A stretch of DNA of 64,000 nt from Terribacillus saccharophilus. GTDB taxonomy: Bacteria > Bacillota > Bacilli > Bacillales > Amphibacillaceae. The translations under genes were made by a program, and so were the position numbers. The stretch is taken from NCBI GenBank assembly GCA_900110015.1, contig FOCD01000003.1:186001-250000 (forward strand), in the 5' to 3' direction. This document shows positions 25,391 to 33,517 of this stretch, one piece after another. The notes under the pieces are model-generated. The model was not told the DNA's origin, ran no database searches, and saw only the letters and a program-made list of their open reading frames with translations. Positions within the stretch are counted from its first letter, which is position 1; every line of letters starts with the position of its first letter.

Positions 25391-27115
25391 TTGGATATTA
25401 GCTACTACTTAGTACGAGCAAACTTATACGAGAAAGAAAGAAACGGGCAAGTATCGTGTACGCTGCAGGAAATTGAAGCTATCTGGCAATGTACGAGAAG
25501 ACATGTCATCCGTAAACTGAAGAAGCTGGAGCAGCTCGGACAGCTCCGTTATCAGCCTGGACGAGGCAGAGGCAGAAAGTCCACTCTTACGTTTCCTAGT
25601 GATTTTCGCGAAGAAGTAGAAAAGTTTTTGAGATTCTGTATTCAGGAAAACAAACCTACTATCCTCTTCCAGCTCTTACAGCTGCCAATCCCCCGCCACT
25701 GGTATGCCCATATGACAGAGCTGGAGCAGCTTTTCGGCTATCAGCAACAAGAAGGGCAGGATACACTTCGCACCGTTTTCAACCGGCCAATTACAACACT
25801 TGATCCATGCGCGAGCTCGATTACCTTTGAAAGCCATCTGATTGAGCAGATCAGCGATACACTTGTTATCTACGATCAAGAAACGGACAGCGTGCACCCC
25901 CACCTTGCCCATCATTGGAAAACGAATGAAGATAATACAGAGTGGTTTTTCTATTTGCGAAAAGGAGTTCTTTTTCATCACATGCGGGAGATGACATCAG
26001 AAGATATAGCATATACAATAGACCGTTTCAAACCAGATTCACCTTATTATTGGCTCGTTAGTGATGTAGTGCAGACAGAAGTGATTGATCGTTACATCAT
26101 CCGTTTCCAGCTAGCGAGATCAAATCCATTTTTCCTTCGTTATATGGCGAGTGTAAGCATGGCCATCCTTCCCCGAGATGTGCTGTTCAATGAATATGAA
26201 TGGGTTGCAACTGGACCTTATCAGTTGAAAGAAAGAACGGAGCAAAAACTTGTACTCGAGGTTTTCCCATCATACTTCCATATGCGGCCTTTTCTGGATA
26301 GAGTTGAGATGTGGCGAATCAAGCCCGGAGAAAAGAAAGTAAATTACAGTTTGTCCGAGCAGGGACCGACGCAATCTCACTATGAAGTCGAGCAAGGGTT
26401 CCGATTTCTTGCATTCAACTTTCATCGTGATTCTATTATTCAGGATAAATATTTCCGTGAAGCTATGTATCACTTAGTAGATACCGAGAGGATTTTCACC
26501 GAATTAAATCTAGAGCAGTTGTTCGGTAAACTAAAACATGCCAGCAGCTTCTTTCTTGAAAAGTCCGTTGCACCTATAAAGAATGAGCAGAAACTGAAAG
26601 AAGCACTGAAAAAATCTGCTTATCAGGGTGAGCCATTAAAGGTTGGTGTTCTGCGTCATAAATCTGCCGGAATTCAGGCCGAATGGCTGTTACAAGAAGC
26701 AGCTAAGTATGGCATAGTCCTTGAATTATGCGAATACGAACTGGACAGTATTTACAACAAAAACGAGATGCTTGCATTCGACATGGCCTTCATGGGGGAA
26801 GTTGCCAATATCGACCGGGAACTTTCCTTCATTGGCGCCTTCAAGAATGAAGCGTTGTTATTCCGGACATACTTTGGCCCATCACACCTTCGAAAGATTG
26901 ATACTTATTTAGAAGCTTTCAAAAACGGTAAAACAAAAAAAGAAAGATACAAGATTGCCGACGAAATCGAATCTTATCTTCACCAGGAACGATTGATTAT
27001 CTTCCAAAACCATCCGATGAAAGAACGAACCCATACCGCTTTCCTGCAGGATTTTGAGCTGACTGGCTTCGGCCATCCGAATTTCCGTAGACTATGGATT
27101 GATAGATTGGCATAA
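25391..27115 (+). CDS. SgrR-family transcriptional regulator with solute-binding domain
   Basis: 574 residues. The start is a TTG preceded by TAGGAGGG. An N-terminal SgrR_N winged helix (about 1-110: LQEIEAIWQCTRRHVIRKLKKLEQLGQLRYQPGRGRGRKSTLTF) is followed by a periplasmic-binding-protein-like SBP_bac_5 domain (about 150-570: HLAHHWKTNEDNTEWFFYLRKGVLFHH, DIAYTIDRF, YRIIR-like segments, GPYQL). There is no signal peptide, so the ligand domain is cytoplasmic. This architecture matches E. coli SgrR, which responds to sugar-phosphate stress. The adjacent divergent MFS exporter is the likely target. Confidence 0.9.
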   Translation: MDISYYLVRANLYEKERNGQVSCTLQEIEAIWQCTRRHVIRKLKKLEQLGQLRYQPGRGRGRKSTLTFPSDFREEVEKFLRFCIQENKPTILFQLLQLPIPRHWYAHMTELEQLFGYQQQEGQDTLRTVFNRPITTLDPCASSITFESHLIEQISDTLVIYDQETDSVHPHLAHHWKTNEDNTEWFFYLRKGVLFHHMREMTSEDIAYTIDRFKPDSPYYWLVSDVVQTEVIDRYIIRFQLARSNPFFLRYMASVSMAILPRDVLFNEYEWVATGPYQLKERTEQKLVLEVFPSYFHMRPFLDRVEMWRIKPGEKKVNYSLSEQGPTQSHYEVEQGFRFLAFNFHRDSIIQDKYFREAMYHLVDTERIFTELNLEQLFGKLKHASSFFLEKSVAPIKNEQKLKEALKKSAYQGEPLKVGVLRHKSAGIQAEWLLQEAAKYGIVLELCEYELDSIYNKNEMLAFDMAFMGEVANIDRELSFIGAFKNEALLFRTYFGPSHLRKIDTYLEAFKNGKTKKERYKIADEIESYLHQERLIIFQNHPMKERTHTAFLQDFELTGFGHPNFRRLWIDRLA

Positions 27116-27141
27116 AAAAAGCACCCTCAGGGTGCTTTTTA
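27113..27141. terminator. Bidirectional terminator
   Basis: AAAAAGCACCCT / AGGGTGCTTTTT stem between the convergent SgrR-type and malP genes. Confidence 0.88.
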
Positions 27142-28713
27142 CTTGGCTTCCTTCTCATTTTCGATGATATCTAGTATTTGATTCTTTAGTATTTCTGCTT
27201 TTGGTCCGTAGATTGCTTGAATACCATTACCCACTTCCAGCACACCTTTGGCTCCAAGATCCTTCAAAGCGTCTCGATCAACCTTACTTTTATCATGGAT
27301 CCCAACACGAAGACGCGTGATGCAGGCATCAAGATTGCTTATATTCTCTTCTCCTCCAAGTGCAGAGAGAACTTGTAATGCTTGGTCGCTGTTCTTTTGC
27401 CCTTTTTGCTTCTTCTTGTACTCTTCCTTTGTCACCAGTGCATTTGATGCACCACGGCCAGGCGTCTGCAGATTCCATTTTTGAATTGCAAAACGGAAGA
27501 CTGCATAATAAACAGCAAACATGCAGATTCCGACAATCGGTACATACCACCACGGTTCCCCAACACCCGGCAGAATACCGAACAACGTAAAGTCGATGAA
27601 GCCTGAGCCTCCCGCATATCCGATATTTACATCTAGTACATACATGAGCATGAAAGAAAGCCCCGCCATCAAGCAATGGAAGATGTACAAGATTGGCGCC
27701 GCGAATAGGAAGGTGAATTCTAACGGCTCGGTAATCCCTGTAAGAAATGCCGTCAGACCCGCAGTTAGTAAAAGTCCTCCGACTGCTTTCCTGTTTTCCG
27801 GCTTAGCAGTGTGATACATAGCAAGTGCGATAGCTGGCAAACCGAATAGTACGAACGGGAATTTCCCAGCCATGAAGCGCCCTGCCGTTATCTCTACCGC
27901 ACTATCTACTTGACGATCAGCAAGCTGCGCCATATACATCGCCGTATCACCGGATACCATTTGACCGGCTAGCGTCATATACGTTCCACCCACTTCCGAG
28001 AATCGAATCGGAATGTAGAAGATATGATGCAGCCCGAATGGAATGAGTGCCCGCTCTACCAAACCATAGATGAACAGATAAAATGGCGGTGTATTTTGTC
28101 CAGCCAGCTGATTGCCCAGCCAGAAGATACCATTTTGAATCGATGGCCAAACAAATGAAAGAAGAAGTGCTATAACGATCGAAACACCTGCTGTCACAAT
28201 CGGTACAAAACGTGCTCCGCCGAAAAAGGAAAGCACGTCAGGCAGCTGGAAATCATGAAAACGCTGATAAAGCGCTGCTGCCACAAAACCGATGATGATA
28301 CCCCCAAACACACCGATTTGCAGTGTTGGTATGCCTAATTCTGTTGTGTAACCCGCTTGGCTTGCATTCTCAGGTGTCACACCCACCACGATTCCGATAA
28401 CCGTGTGCATAATAATGTACCCAACAAAAGCCGATAAACCAGCAGCTGCTTTTCCGCCTGTCCAGCTTCCTGCAATTCCGATGGCGAATAAGATACCTAA
28501 GTTCGAGAAGATGACACTCCCCGCTCCACGCATCAGCTCTCCGAATGTTTGCCATCCTCCGCTTTCTAAAAACGGAAAGTATTCAATAAAGTACGGAGAC
28601 TGCAGCGTTGTCCCGATACCGAGCAACAGCCCTGCTGCTGGCAGCAAGGAAATGACGACCATGAAAGTCTTTCCGACTCGCTGGAAGAAATCAAAGCTGA
28701 ATATATTTTTCAT
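27139..28713 (-). CDS. malP: PTS alpha-glucoside (maltose) EIICB permease, MalP-like
   Basis: A 524-residue PTS permease. The start at 28713 (MKNIFSFDFFQRVGKTFMVVI) is set by GAGGAGTGG. EIIC spans about 1-430 ([32 protein letters not shown]), and EIIB about 450-524 with the phosphocysteine Cys464 in NLDACITRLRV. No EIIA domain is present, so phosphate must come from another protein, most likely the EIIA domain of PtsG in this window, as is known for MalP in B. subtilis. It is the second gene after malA (6-phospho-alpha-glucosidase), with a cre site in the 67-bp gap. It imports and phosphorylates maltose or related alpha-glucosides. Confidence 0.92.
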   Translation of the reverse strand: MKNIFSFDFFQRVGKTFMVVISLLPAAGLLLGIGTTLQSPYFIEYFPFLESGGWQTFGELMRGAGSVIFSNLGILFAIGIAGSWTGGKAAAGLSAFVGYIIMHTVIGIVVGVTPENASQAGYTTELGIPTLQIGVFGGIIIGFVAAALYQRFHDFQLPDVLSFFGGARFVPIVTAGVSIVIALLLSFVWPSIQNGIFWLGNQLAGQNTPPFYLFIYGLVERALIPFGLHHIFYIPIRFSEVGGTYMTLAGQMVSGDTAMYMAQLADRQVDSAVEITAGRFMAGKFPFVLFGLPAIALAMYHTAKPENRKAVGGLLLTAGLTAFLTGITEPLEFTFLFAAPILYIFHCLMAGLSFMLMYVLDVNIGYAGGSGFIDFTLFGILPGVGEPWWYVPIVGICMFAVYYAVFRFAIQKWNLQTPGRGASNALVTKEEYKKKQKGQKNSDQALQVLSALGGEENISNLDACITRLRVGIHDKSKVDRDALKDLGAKGVLEVGNGIQAIYGPKAEILKNQILDIIENEKEAK

Positions 28714-28731
28714 AATTCCACCACTCCTCAA

Positions 28732-28745
28732 AGAAAGCGTTTACT
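28732..28745. promoter_or_regulatory. cre (CcpA) site between malA and malP
   Basis: AGAAAGCGTTTACT matches the cre consensus TGWAARCGYTWNCW at 13 of 14 positions. It is unusual in lying within the operon, just before the malP Shine-Dalgarno, where CcpA could act as a transcription roadblock. Confidence 0.65.
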
Positions 28746-28780
28746 ATATAGTGCAAAGAAAAGGAGTTTTACTCCTTTCC

Positions 28781-30106
28781 TCACTTCAATTCCGGCCAAA
28801 AATCACCGTTTGCTTCAATCAATGCATCCAGTACTTCCCGCGCCTTTTGAGCAGAAACGACCGTTCTGTTCAACGTCAACGCCTGCAAGGCCTTTTGATA
28901 GGAGTTCTCTACATATGCTTCTACTGTGAGTCTTTCATAGGCATATTGCCCTTCGATCAATCCCTTATAAAAGACCGGAATCTCTCCGACCGCATATGGG
29001 CGTGGCCCATTCGCTGTCAAACTCGCAGCCACTTCTACCATTGCATCGTCTGGGAGATTAGATATGATACCGTTATTTGGAATGATTACGATGAAATTAT
29101 CCCCTATATTATAAGCGATTGACTCTGCCACAATCAGGATGAACTCTCCATGTGCATCGTTATGCACGACAGATGCACCAACAGTTGTTCCTTTATCTAC
29201 TACCTCACGGCATGCTTCGAACACACGCTTCTCACGACCTTCCATCACCTCGTTCGCTCGAGTGTGTGTTGGGTCTAATTTCTTCAGCACTTTATCCGGA
29301 TACAAATAATATTGTAAATACGTATTCGGAAGATAATCCGGGAAGTCACGTACTGTCTGTTCGACCATCGCATACGTATCCAGCCAGGATTGATCACGCT
29401 GCTCATAATCTACAGGACGGAAGCCTCCGTCTAAAATCATTTCGCGTAGTTCTGGCAGCAGATCATTACCGGATTCATCATATAAATGTGTGAACCAGCC
29501 AAAATGGTTCAGACCGAAGTAAACCGGGTCGAATGATCTTGGGTCACGTTCTAGCAATCTGCCATAGGATCTGAGCAGGTTCTCAGGCTGATCACAAATA
29601 TTCAAGATTCGCTTATCATTCGGGAACAGCTGCTGCAAAGCATCTGCTACAATCGCTGCAGGATTCGTGTAATTTAGAATCCACGCCTTTGGATTATGTT
29701 CTCGTACATCCGTGACAAGCTGCGCCATATCCTTGATGGAACGCAAACCATAAGCAAATCCACCGGGGCCGCATGTCTCTTGACCGATAACTCCGTGCTG
29801 GAGCGGAATTTTCTCATCCTGCTCCCGCATCCCATATCCCCCAGTTCGCATCTGAACAAAGACGAAATCAAGTTCTTGGGCATAAGCTGCTTGTTTATCT
29901 GTTGTATACTCAAATTCAAGTTCCGGGTATTCTTCCTGGAATAATATTTTGGCGAATTCACCGATAACTGCTTGTCGTTCTTCATTCACGTCAACCATTG
30001 TTAATTTCCCAATTGGGAAAGAATTTTTTCGAACACATAAGCTTTTCAAAAGTCCAGGCGTCCATGTACTTCCGCCTCCGACAATAAGGATATTGAATTT
30101 CTTCAT
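28781..30106 (-). CDS. malA: 6-phospho-alpha-glucosidase, GH4
   Basis: A 441-residue NAD+- and metal-dependent glycoside hydrolase of family 4 that splits maltose-6-phosphate and related sugars. The N-terminal Rossmann loop VGGGSTWTPGLLKSL, MRTGG and the metal/catalytic residues Cys171-Asp172 in LNICDQPENL and His201 in GLNHFGW match GlvA/MalA at nearly the same positions. It is followed by malP in one operon and transcribed divergently from the RpiR regulator; a palindromic operator and a cre-like site lie in the shared promoter region. Confidence 0.95.
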   Translation of the reverse strand: MKKFNILIVGGGSTWTPGLLKSLCVRKNSFPIGKLTMVDVNEERQAVIGEFAKILFQEEYPELEFEYTTDKQAAYAQELDFVFVQMRTGGYGMREQDEKIPLQHGVIGQETCGPGGFAYGLRSIKDMAQLVTDVREHNPKAWILNYTNPAAIVADALQQLFPNDKRILNICDQPENLLRSYGRLLERDPRSFDPVYFGLNHFGWFTHLYDESGNDLLPELREMILDGGFRPVDYEQRDQSWLDTYAMVEQTVRDFPDYLPNTYLQYYLYPDKVLKKLDPTHTRANEVMEGREKRVFEACREVVDKGTTVGASVVHNDAHGEFILIVAESIAYNIGDNFIVIIPNNGIISNLPDDAMVEVAASLTANGPRPYAVGEIPVFYKGLIEGQYAYERLTVEAYVENSYQKALQALTLNRTVVSAQKAREVLDALIEANGDFWPELK

Positions 30107-30159
30107 GTTGACCTCTCCATTCTCTATATCTAATATCTATGCCCTTACTCTATCAGCAA

Positions 30160-30173
30160 CGAAAGCGATTACA
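30160..30173. promoter_or_regulatory. cre-like site upstream of malA
   Basis: CGAAAGCGATTACA matches the cre consensus at 12 of 14 positions, including the central GCG core pattern. It lies between malA and the operator palindrome in the divergent spacer. Confidence 0.5.
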
Positions 30174-30175
30174 GT

Positions 30176-30200
30176 AAAAGTTTCATATTATGAAACTTTT
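30176..30200. promoter_or_regulatory. Near-perfect 25-bp palindrome, candidate RpiR/MalR operator
   Basis: Arms AAAAGTTTCATA (30176-30187) and TATGAAACTTTT (30189-30200) are exact complements around a single central base. It is centred in the 126-bp divergent spacer between malA and its RpiR-type regulator, so it is very likely the regulator's binding site (inference). RpiR dimers bind such dyads. Confidence 0.75.
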
Positions 30201-30232
30201 GGTTTACAATGATACGTGAGAGGGGGATCACC

Positions 30233-31021
30233 ATGTATAATTTCTTCGCAAAGCTACAGAACTTCCTGGAAGCATCAACCGACCATTCCACTTCCGATCA
30301 TACGATAGCGGAATATATTCTCCGCCATGTCTCCGAGATTCCGAATATGACGATCTATGAATTAGCAGAGGCTTGTCACCTCTCTCCAGCAACAATCTCT
30401 CGTTTTTGTCGTCGTTTCGAAAGCATTTCATTCAAGGAACTAAAGGAACATGCCAGCGAATTCAATGACTTCAATCGGACAGAAATACACCAAGGACCAG
30501 AATCAGACATGATAGTTGGTTTACCCGATTATTTTGAGCAAGTAAAGAAATCACTTGCTCAAACAGAAAAACTGCTGCAAGAGGACATATTGCAGCAGGC
30601 CGCAATCTTAATGCATGATGCTAATAAACTATCTTTCTTCGGCGTCACGTTTTCAAATGTCGTGGCCAAAAACGCACAAATCAAATTCATGCGGTTAGGA
30701 AAACATACCGCATCCTACAGCAATCATGAAAACCAGATCATCGAGGCAAATGCAATGATTCCCGACGACCTTGCCATTGTGATTAGTTCCTCCGGTGACA
30801 CGCGTTTCATTGTAAAACTAACAAAAGAACTGTTTAGAAATGAAGTTCCAATATTAGCAATTACGAGCAACCCGAGTAGCTATTTAGGACAACACGCAAA
30901 GCTTATTATTCAGATAAGCGGACAGAAAATGGATGGCTATAAATCTCCCATACTGGAAGAAATCAATCTACAAGCAGCCGTGAATATGTTGTATCTGCAC
31001 TACTCTGGACGATACAACTGA
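30233..31021 (+). CDS. RpiR-family regulator of the mal operon (GlvR/MalR-like)
   Basis: 262 residues. The start at 30233 follows GAGGGGGATCACC. An N-terminal RpiR helix-turn-helix (about 20-75: IAEYILRHVSEIPNMTIYELAEACHLSPATISRFCRRFESISFKEL) and a SIS sugar-phosphate-binding domain (about 105-235: LSFFGVTFSNVVAKNAQIKFMRLG, LAIVISSSGDTRFIVKLTKEL, ILAITSNPSSYL) are visible. It is divergent from malA-malP and presumably responds to maltose-6-phosphate or a related effector. In B. subtilis the corresponding GlvR is an activator with the same domain arrangement. Confidence 0.92.
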   Translation: MYNFFAKLQNFLEASTDHSTSDHTIAEYILRHVSEIPNMTIYELAEACHLSPATISRFCRRFESISFKELKEHASEFNDFNRTEIHQGPESDMIVGLPDYFEQVKKSLAQTEKLLQEDILQQAAILMHDANKLSFFGVTFSNVVAKNAQIKFMRLGKHTASYSNHENQIIEANAMIPDDLAIVISSSGDTRFIVKLTKELFRNEVPILAITSNPSSYLGQHAKLIIQISGQKMDGYKSPILEEINLQAAVNMLYLHYSGRYN

Positions 31022-31051
31022 AAAAGGACTGCTAGGTAAGCAGTCCTTTAT
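31021..31051. terminator. Bidirectional terminator between RpiR and adhB genes
   Basis: AAAGGACTGCT / AGCAGTCCTTT stem with a 5-nt loop, overlapping the adhB stop on the minus strand. Confidence 0.85.
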
Positions 31052-32184
31052 GGTTTTAAAATGACTTTGATACAGCCATCTGTTTTTGTATCGAATTTTT
31101 CGTAGCCTTCCTTAGCTTGATCAAGCGGAAGGATATGCGTGATGATATCAGCTAAATCGACCTTCCGATCCTGAAGCAGACCATGTAAATAGGGCATCGT
31201 GTGAATAACAGGAGCTTGTCCGCTCTTGATTGTGACGTTGCGCTGGAAGATATCCCCGAAAGGAAATGCATTGTAACGGCCGCCATATGCCCCTGTCACT
31301 TGGATATTACCGCCCTTGCGTACGCACTGTGCCGCCATGACGAATGCCCCTAATGCTCCGCCCTGTAGCTTCAGTCCGCTTCCGATAAACTCCATTGGCG
31401 TCATCTTTCCATCCATGCCGACAGCATCGATGACGACATCAGCTCCGCCTTTGGTTATTTCCTTTAAGTACTCCCCTGTATTCTCATGTTGTTCGAAATT
31501 CACTACCTCTACATTATTGGTACGCTTGGCATGTTCCAGACGATAGTCGATGTAGTCAACAGCAATAACGCGTTTGGCACCTTTCAGCCAAGCGAATTTC
31601 TGTGCTAGTAAACCGACCAGGCCACATCCAAAAATGATGACTGTATCTCCAGGTTTTACGCCCCCATTATCAACAGACCAGAAAGCTGTTGATCCTGCAT
31701 CTGCCAGCAGAATCAGCTGTTCATCTGCTACTTCGGAATTCTCGGGAATCTTGAAAGGCACAAAGTTACCATAAGGCACTCTCATGTATTCCGCTTGTCC
31801 GCCCGGATAGCCTCCATTGTTATCTGAGTAGCCAAAATAAGCACCCATCTGTCCGTTTTCATTGCTGTTGTCACATTGGCTTTCCAAATCATGCTGACAG
31901 AAAAAGCACTCCCCACAGCTCACATTGAACGGAATAACAACTCGGTCACCCTTTTTCACTTTTGTTACCTCGGGACCGACTTCCTCCACGATACCCATCG
32001 GTTCATGGCCGATAATATAATTCTCTGGCATATTCGGAACCATGCCATGAATCAAATGCAAATCAGAACCGCAAATCGCTGTAGCAGTCAGCTTCACGAT
32101 AATATCATCCGGTTTCTTGATAGAAGGTGCCTTTACTTCTTTTACACGAACATCTTTAATCCCTTGATACGTAACTGCCTTCAT
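31048..32184 (-). CDS. adhB: Zinc-dependent alcohol dehydrogenase, AdhB-like
   Basis: A 378-residue medium-chain dehydrogenase. Catalytic zinc ligands Cys38 (AICGSDLH), His60-Glu61 (IIGHEPMG); structural zinc cysteines Cys90, Cys93, Cys96 and Cys104; cofactor loop IIFGCGLVGLLAQ. The long SNENGQMGAYFGYSDNNGGYPGGQAEY insert marks the formaldehyde-dehydrogenase-like/AdhB group. It closely matches B. subtilis AdhB as recalled, which also lies among CotF-like coat genes (yraD-yraG). The start overlaps the stop of the upstream CotF-like gene (ATGA), so the enzyme is co-expressed with coat proteins, presumably during sporulation. Confidence 0.93.
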   Translation of the reverse strand: MKAVTYQGIKDVRVKEVKAPSIKKPDDIIVKLTATAICGSDLHLIHGMVPNMPENYIIGHEPMGIVEEVGPEVTKVKKGDRVVIPFNVSCGECFFCQHDLESQCDNSNENGQMGAYFGYSDNNGGYPGGQAEYMRVPYGNFVPFKIPENSEVADEQLILLADAGSTAFWSVDNGGVKPGDTVIIFGCGLVGLLAQKFAWLKGAKRVIAVDYIDYRLEHAKRTNNVEVVNFEQHENTGEYLKEITKGGADVVIDAVGMDGKMTPMEFIGSGLKLQGGALGAFVMAAQCVRKGGNIQVTGAYGGRYNAFPFGDIFQRNVTIKSGQAPVIHTMPYLHGLLQDRKVDLADIITHILPLDQAKEGYEKFDTKTDGCIKVILKP

Positions 32185-32564
32185 TGCTGATTCTCCTTCG
32201 ATTCGGTATTGGTCGGCGTTGCAAACATACCGAGACGGTCGGTGTCATACGGGAACAAATTCATGCTGACTACATCGATTGCTGTATTGGCAGCCTTCCG
32301 GTCAAATGGAAACTGCGATTTCGGGTCGGCTGGAAACAGCCAGTTGTGCTGAGCCATCAAAGAAGAAATAGTGCCCTGCATCTCAATTGCTTCATCCAAA
32401 TGACGAACAAGGGTTTGTCGGAGCTCGGGATTTACAGCTTCTGTTATGGCGATTGCATAGTTGTTCACTGCCGACTTTGCAGTGATAAGCATTTCCGTAC
32501 AAATGGCGGAATCCATCAGATCAGGCATGCCTTTGGCGTTTTCCGGATCTAAGTAGTCACGCAT
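32181..32564 (-). CDS. yraF: CotF-family spore coat protein (YraF-like)
   Basis: A 127-residue protein with the coat protein F (ferritin-like helical) domain: DLMDSAICTEMLITAKSAVNNYAIAITEAVNPELRQTLVRHLDEAIEMQGTISSLMAQHNWLFP. The ATG at 32564 has AAGGAAGG at 8 bases; a GTG three codons upstream is closer to the Shine-Dalgarno and less likely. It overlaps adhB by 4 bases and its start overlaps the end of the preceding 76-residue partner by 8 bases. It probably packs with the small partner to form a complete CotF-like bundle in the spore coat. Confidence 0.85.
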   Translation of the reverse strand: MRDYLDPENAKGMPDLMDSAICTEMLITAKSAVNNYAIAITEAVNPELRQTLVRHLDEAIEMQGTISSLMAQHNWLFPADPKSQFPFDRKAANTAIDVVSMNLFPYDTDRLGMFATPTNTESKENQQ

Positions 32565-32787
32565 CTGCTTCACCTTCCTTTAATAACTGAGACTTGCTGT
32601 ACAGCTCCTCCAGTTCCCGAATTTGGCGTACTGAGGTTTCCACGTCTTTCTCCATCAGCTGCTTGATTTTTTGATCAAACACAACACCTTGCAGAAACTT
32701 CGCCTTCATGACTGCCGTTGTCTTGAAGTTCAGCAGCTCATGAACTTCCATCGTTTCATGCGGTGCCAGTTGTTGATTATCGCTCAT
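32557..32787 (-). CDS. yraG: Small CotF-partner protein (YraG-like)
   Basis: A 76-residue helical protein, first gene of the yraG-yraF-adhB unit. The motif PHETMEVHELLNFKTTAVMKAK is shared with the divergent 67-residue protein at 32896 (IHETMEAMELLN), showing common ancestry. It appears to be the N-terminal half of a CotF-like domain encoded separately. The start follows AGGAGGATGAACG. Confidence 0.82.
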   Translation of the reverse strand: MSDNQQLAPHETMEVHELLNFKTTAVMKAKFLQGVVFDQKIKQLMEKDVETSVRQIRELEELYSKSQLLKEGEADA

Positions 32788-32895
32788 CGTTCATCCTCCT
32801 TGTCTTGTTTCAGCTTGTCCCCGAGACACGATTTTATGTATGTATAAAGCAGTCAGTTTCTCACAAGATAGTGTTAAAAAAGGAGGCACATCCGT
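32788..32895. promoter_or_regulatory. Divergent promoter region of two CotF-like operons
   Basis: This 108-bp spacer must carry both promoters. TGTATA followed after 17 bases by CAAGATA on the plus strand, and CATACATA on the minus strand, resemble sporulation sigma factor elements (sigma G / sigma E-K style). The match is weak and which factor acts is not determined. Confidence 0.35.
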
Positions 32896-33099
32896 ATGCA
32901 TCAATCGGGTATCCATGAAACAATGGAGGCAATGGAGCTATTGAATACAGCTTGTCTTTCGCTGACAAAGTCATCAGGTATGCAATTCTTGGCAAAGGAC
33001 GATGGACTTAAGACCTTGCTGACAGCTCAAGCAGATGCAGATAAACGTCATATCCATATGCTGCAGCGCTTTCTGAACGAGGAGGCACAGCATGGATAA
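32896..33099 (+). CDS. yraE: Small CotF-partner protein (YraE-like)
   Basis: A 67-residue helical protein with the same HETMEAMELLN motif as the 76-residue protein on the opposite strand, then LTKSSGMQFLAKDDGLKTLLTAQADADKRHIHMLQRFL. The start follows AAAAAAGGAGG. It overlaps the next gene by 8 bases, so the two are translationally coupled. Likely the N-terminal half of a split CotF-like coat unit. Confidence 0.8.
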   Translation: MHQSGIHETMEAMELLNTACLSLTKSSGMQFLAKDDGLKTLLTAQADADKRHIHMLQRFLNEEAQHG

Positions 33100-33391
33100 G
33101 CTTATTCAAATACTAGGATCTGCTCGGGAAATAACAGATCAAGTAATTGCCACAGATTTGTTAGTCACCGTTAAAACTGGCATTATTAACACCGCGAAGG
33201 CAATAAACGAAACAAGCAATGAACAGCTGCGCAACAATTTGAAATCAAAGCTGCATGAACATATTGAGCAGCATGAACGTGTTTTCAGCTACATGATGGA
33301 ACACGGCTATTACTCTCCACAAACACCAGCTAAGCAAATTCATGTATTGAATGAAACAGCTGAAACTGTTTTGACACTGAATAAAGACTAA
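33092..33391 (+). CDS. yraD: CotF-family spore coat protein (YraD-like)
   Basis: A 99-residue CotF-domain protein: EITDQVIATDLLVTVKTGIINTAKAINETSNEQLRNNLKSKLHEHIEQHERVFSYMMEHGYYSP. It aligns over its length with the YraF-like protein (shared TxLLxTxK, AIxE, LRxxL, EHxxYxP pattern). Second gene of the plus-strand pair, ending at a strong terminator. Role: probable structural spore coat component. Confidence 0.86.
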   Translation: MDKLIQILGSAREITDQVIATDLLVTVKTGIINTAKAINETSNEQLRNNLKSKLHEHIEQHERVFSYMMEHGYYSPQTPAKQIHVLNETAETVLTLNKD

Positions 33392-33432
33392 GCAGGAAAG
33401 CACGAGCTCTACGCTCGTGCTTTCTGCTTTGT
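33391..33432 (+). terminator. Terminator after yraD-like gene
   Basis: AGCAGgAAAGCACGAG pairs with CTCGTGCTTTCTGCT around a short loop, followed by a T-rich run. Confidence 0.85.
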
Positions 33433-33517
33433 AAGCTGTTCTTTTGCTTTCTATTCTTTCACCTACGTATAATAATCGGTAGAGCGTGTAAGTCGCATGA
33501 CGAACTAGGAGGCCATT

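Noticed and set aside
28403-29122. 239-codon plus-strand frame over malP and malA
   Set aside because: It runs antisense across two well-supported genes and their junction, with no family resemblance or Shine-Dalgarno.
32788-32895. Definite assignment of a sporulation sigma factor to the CotF-like operons
   Set aside because: The -35 and -10 resemblances are weak on both strands, so only a low-confidence promoter region is reported.
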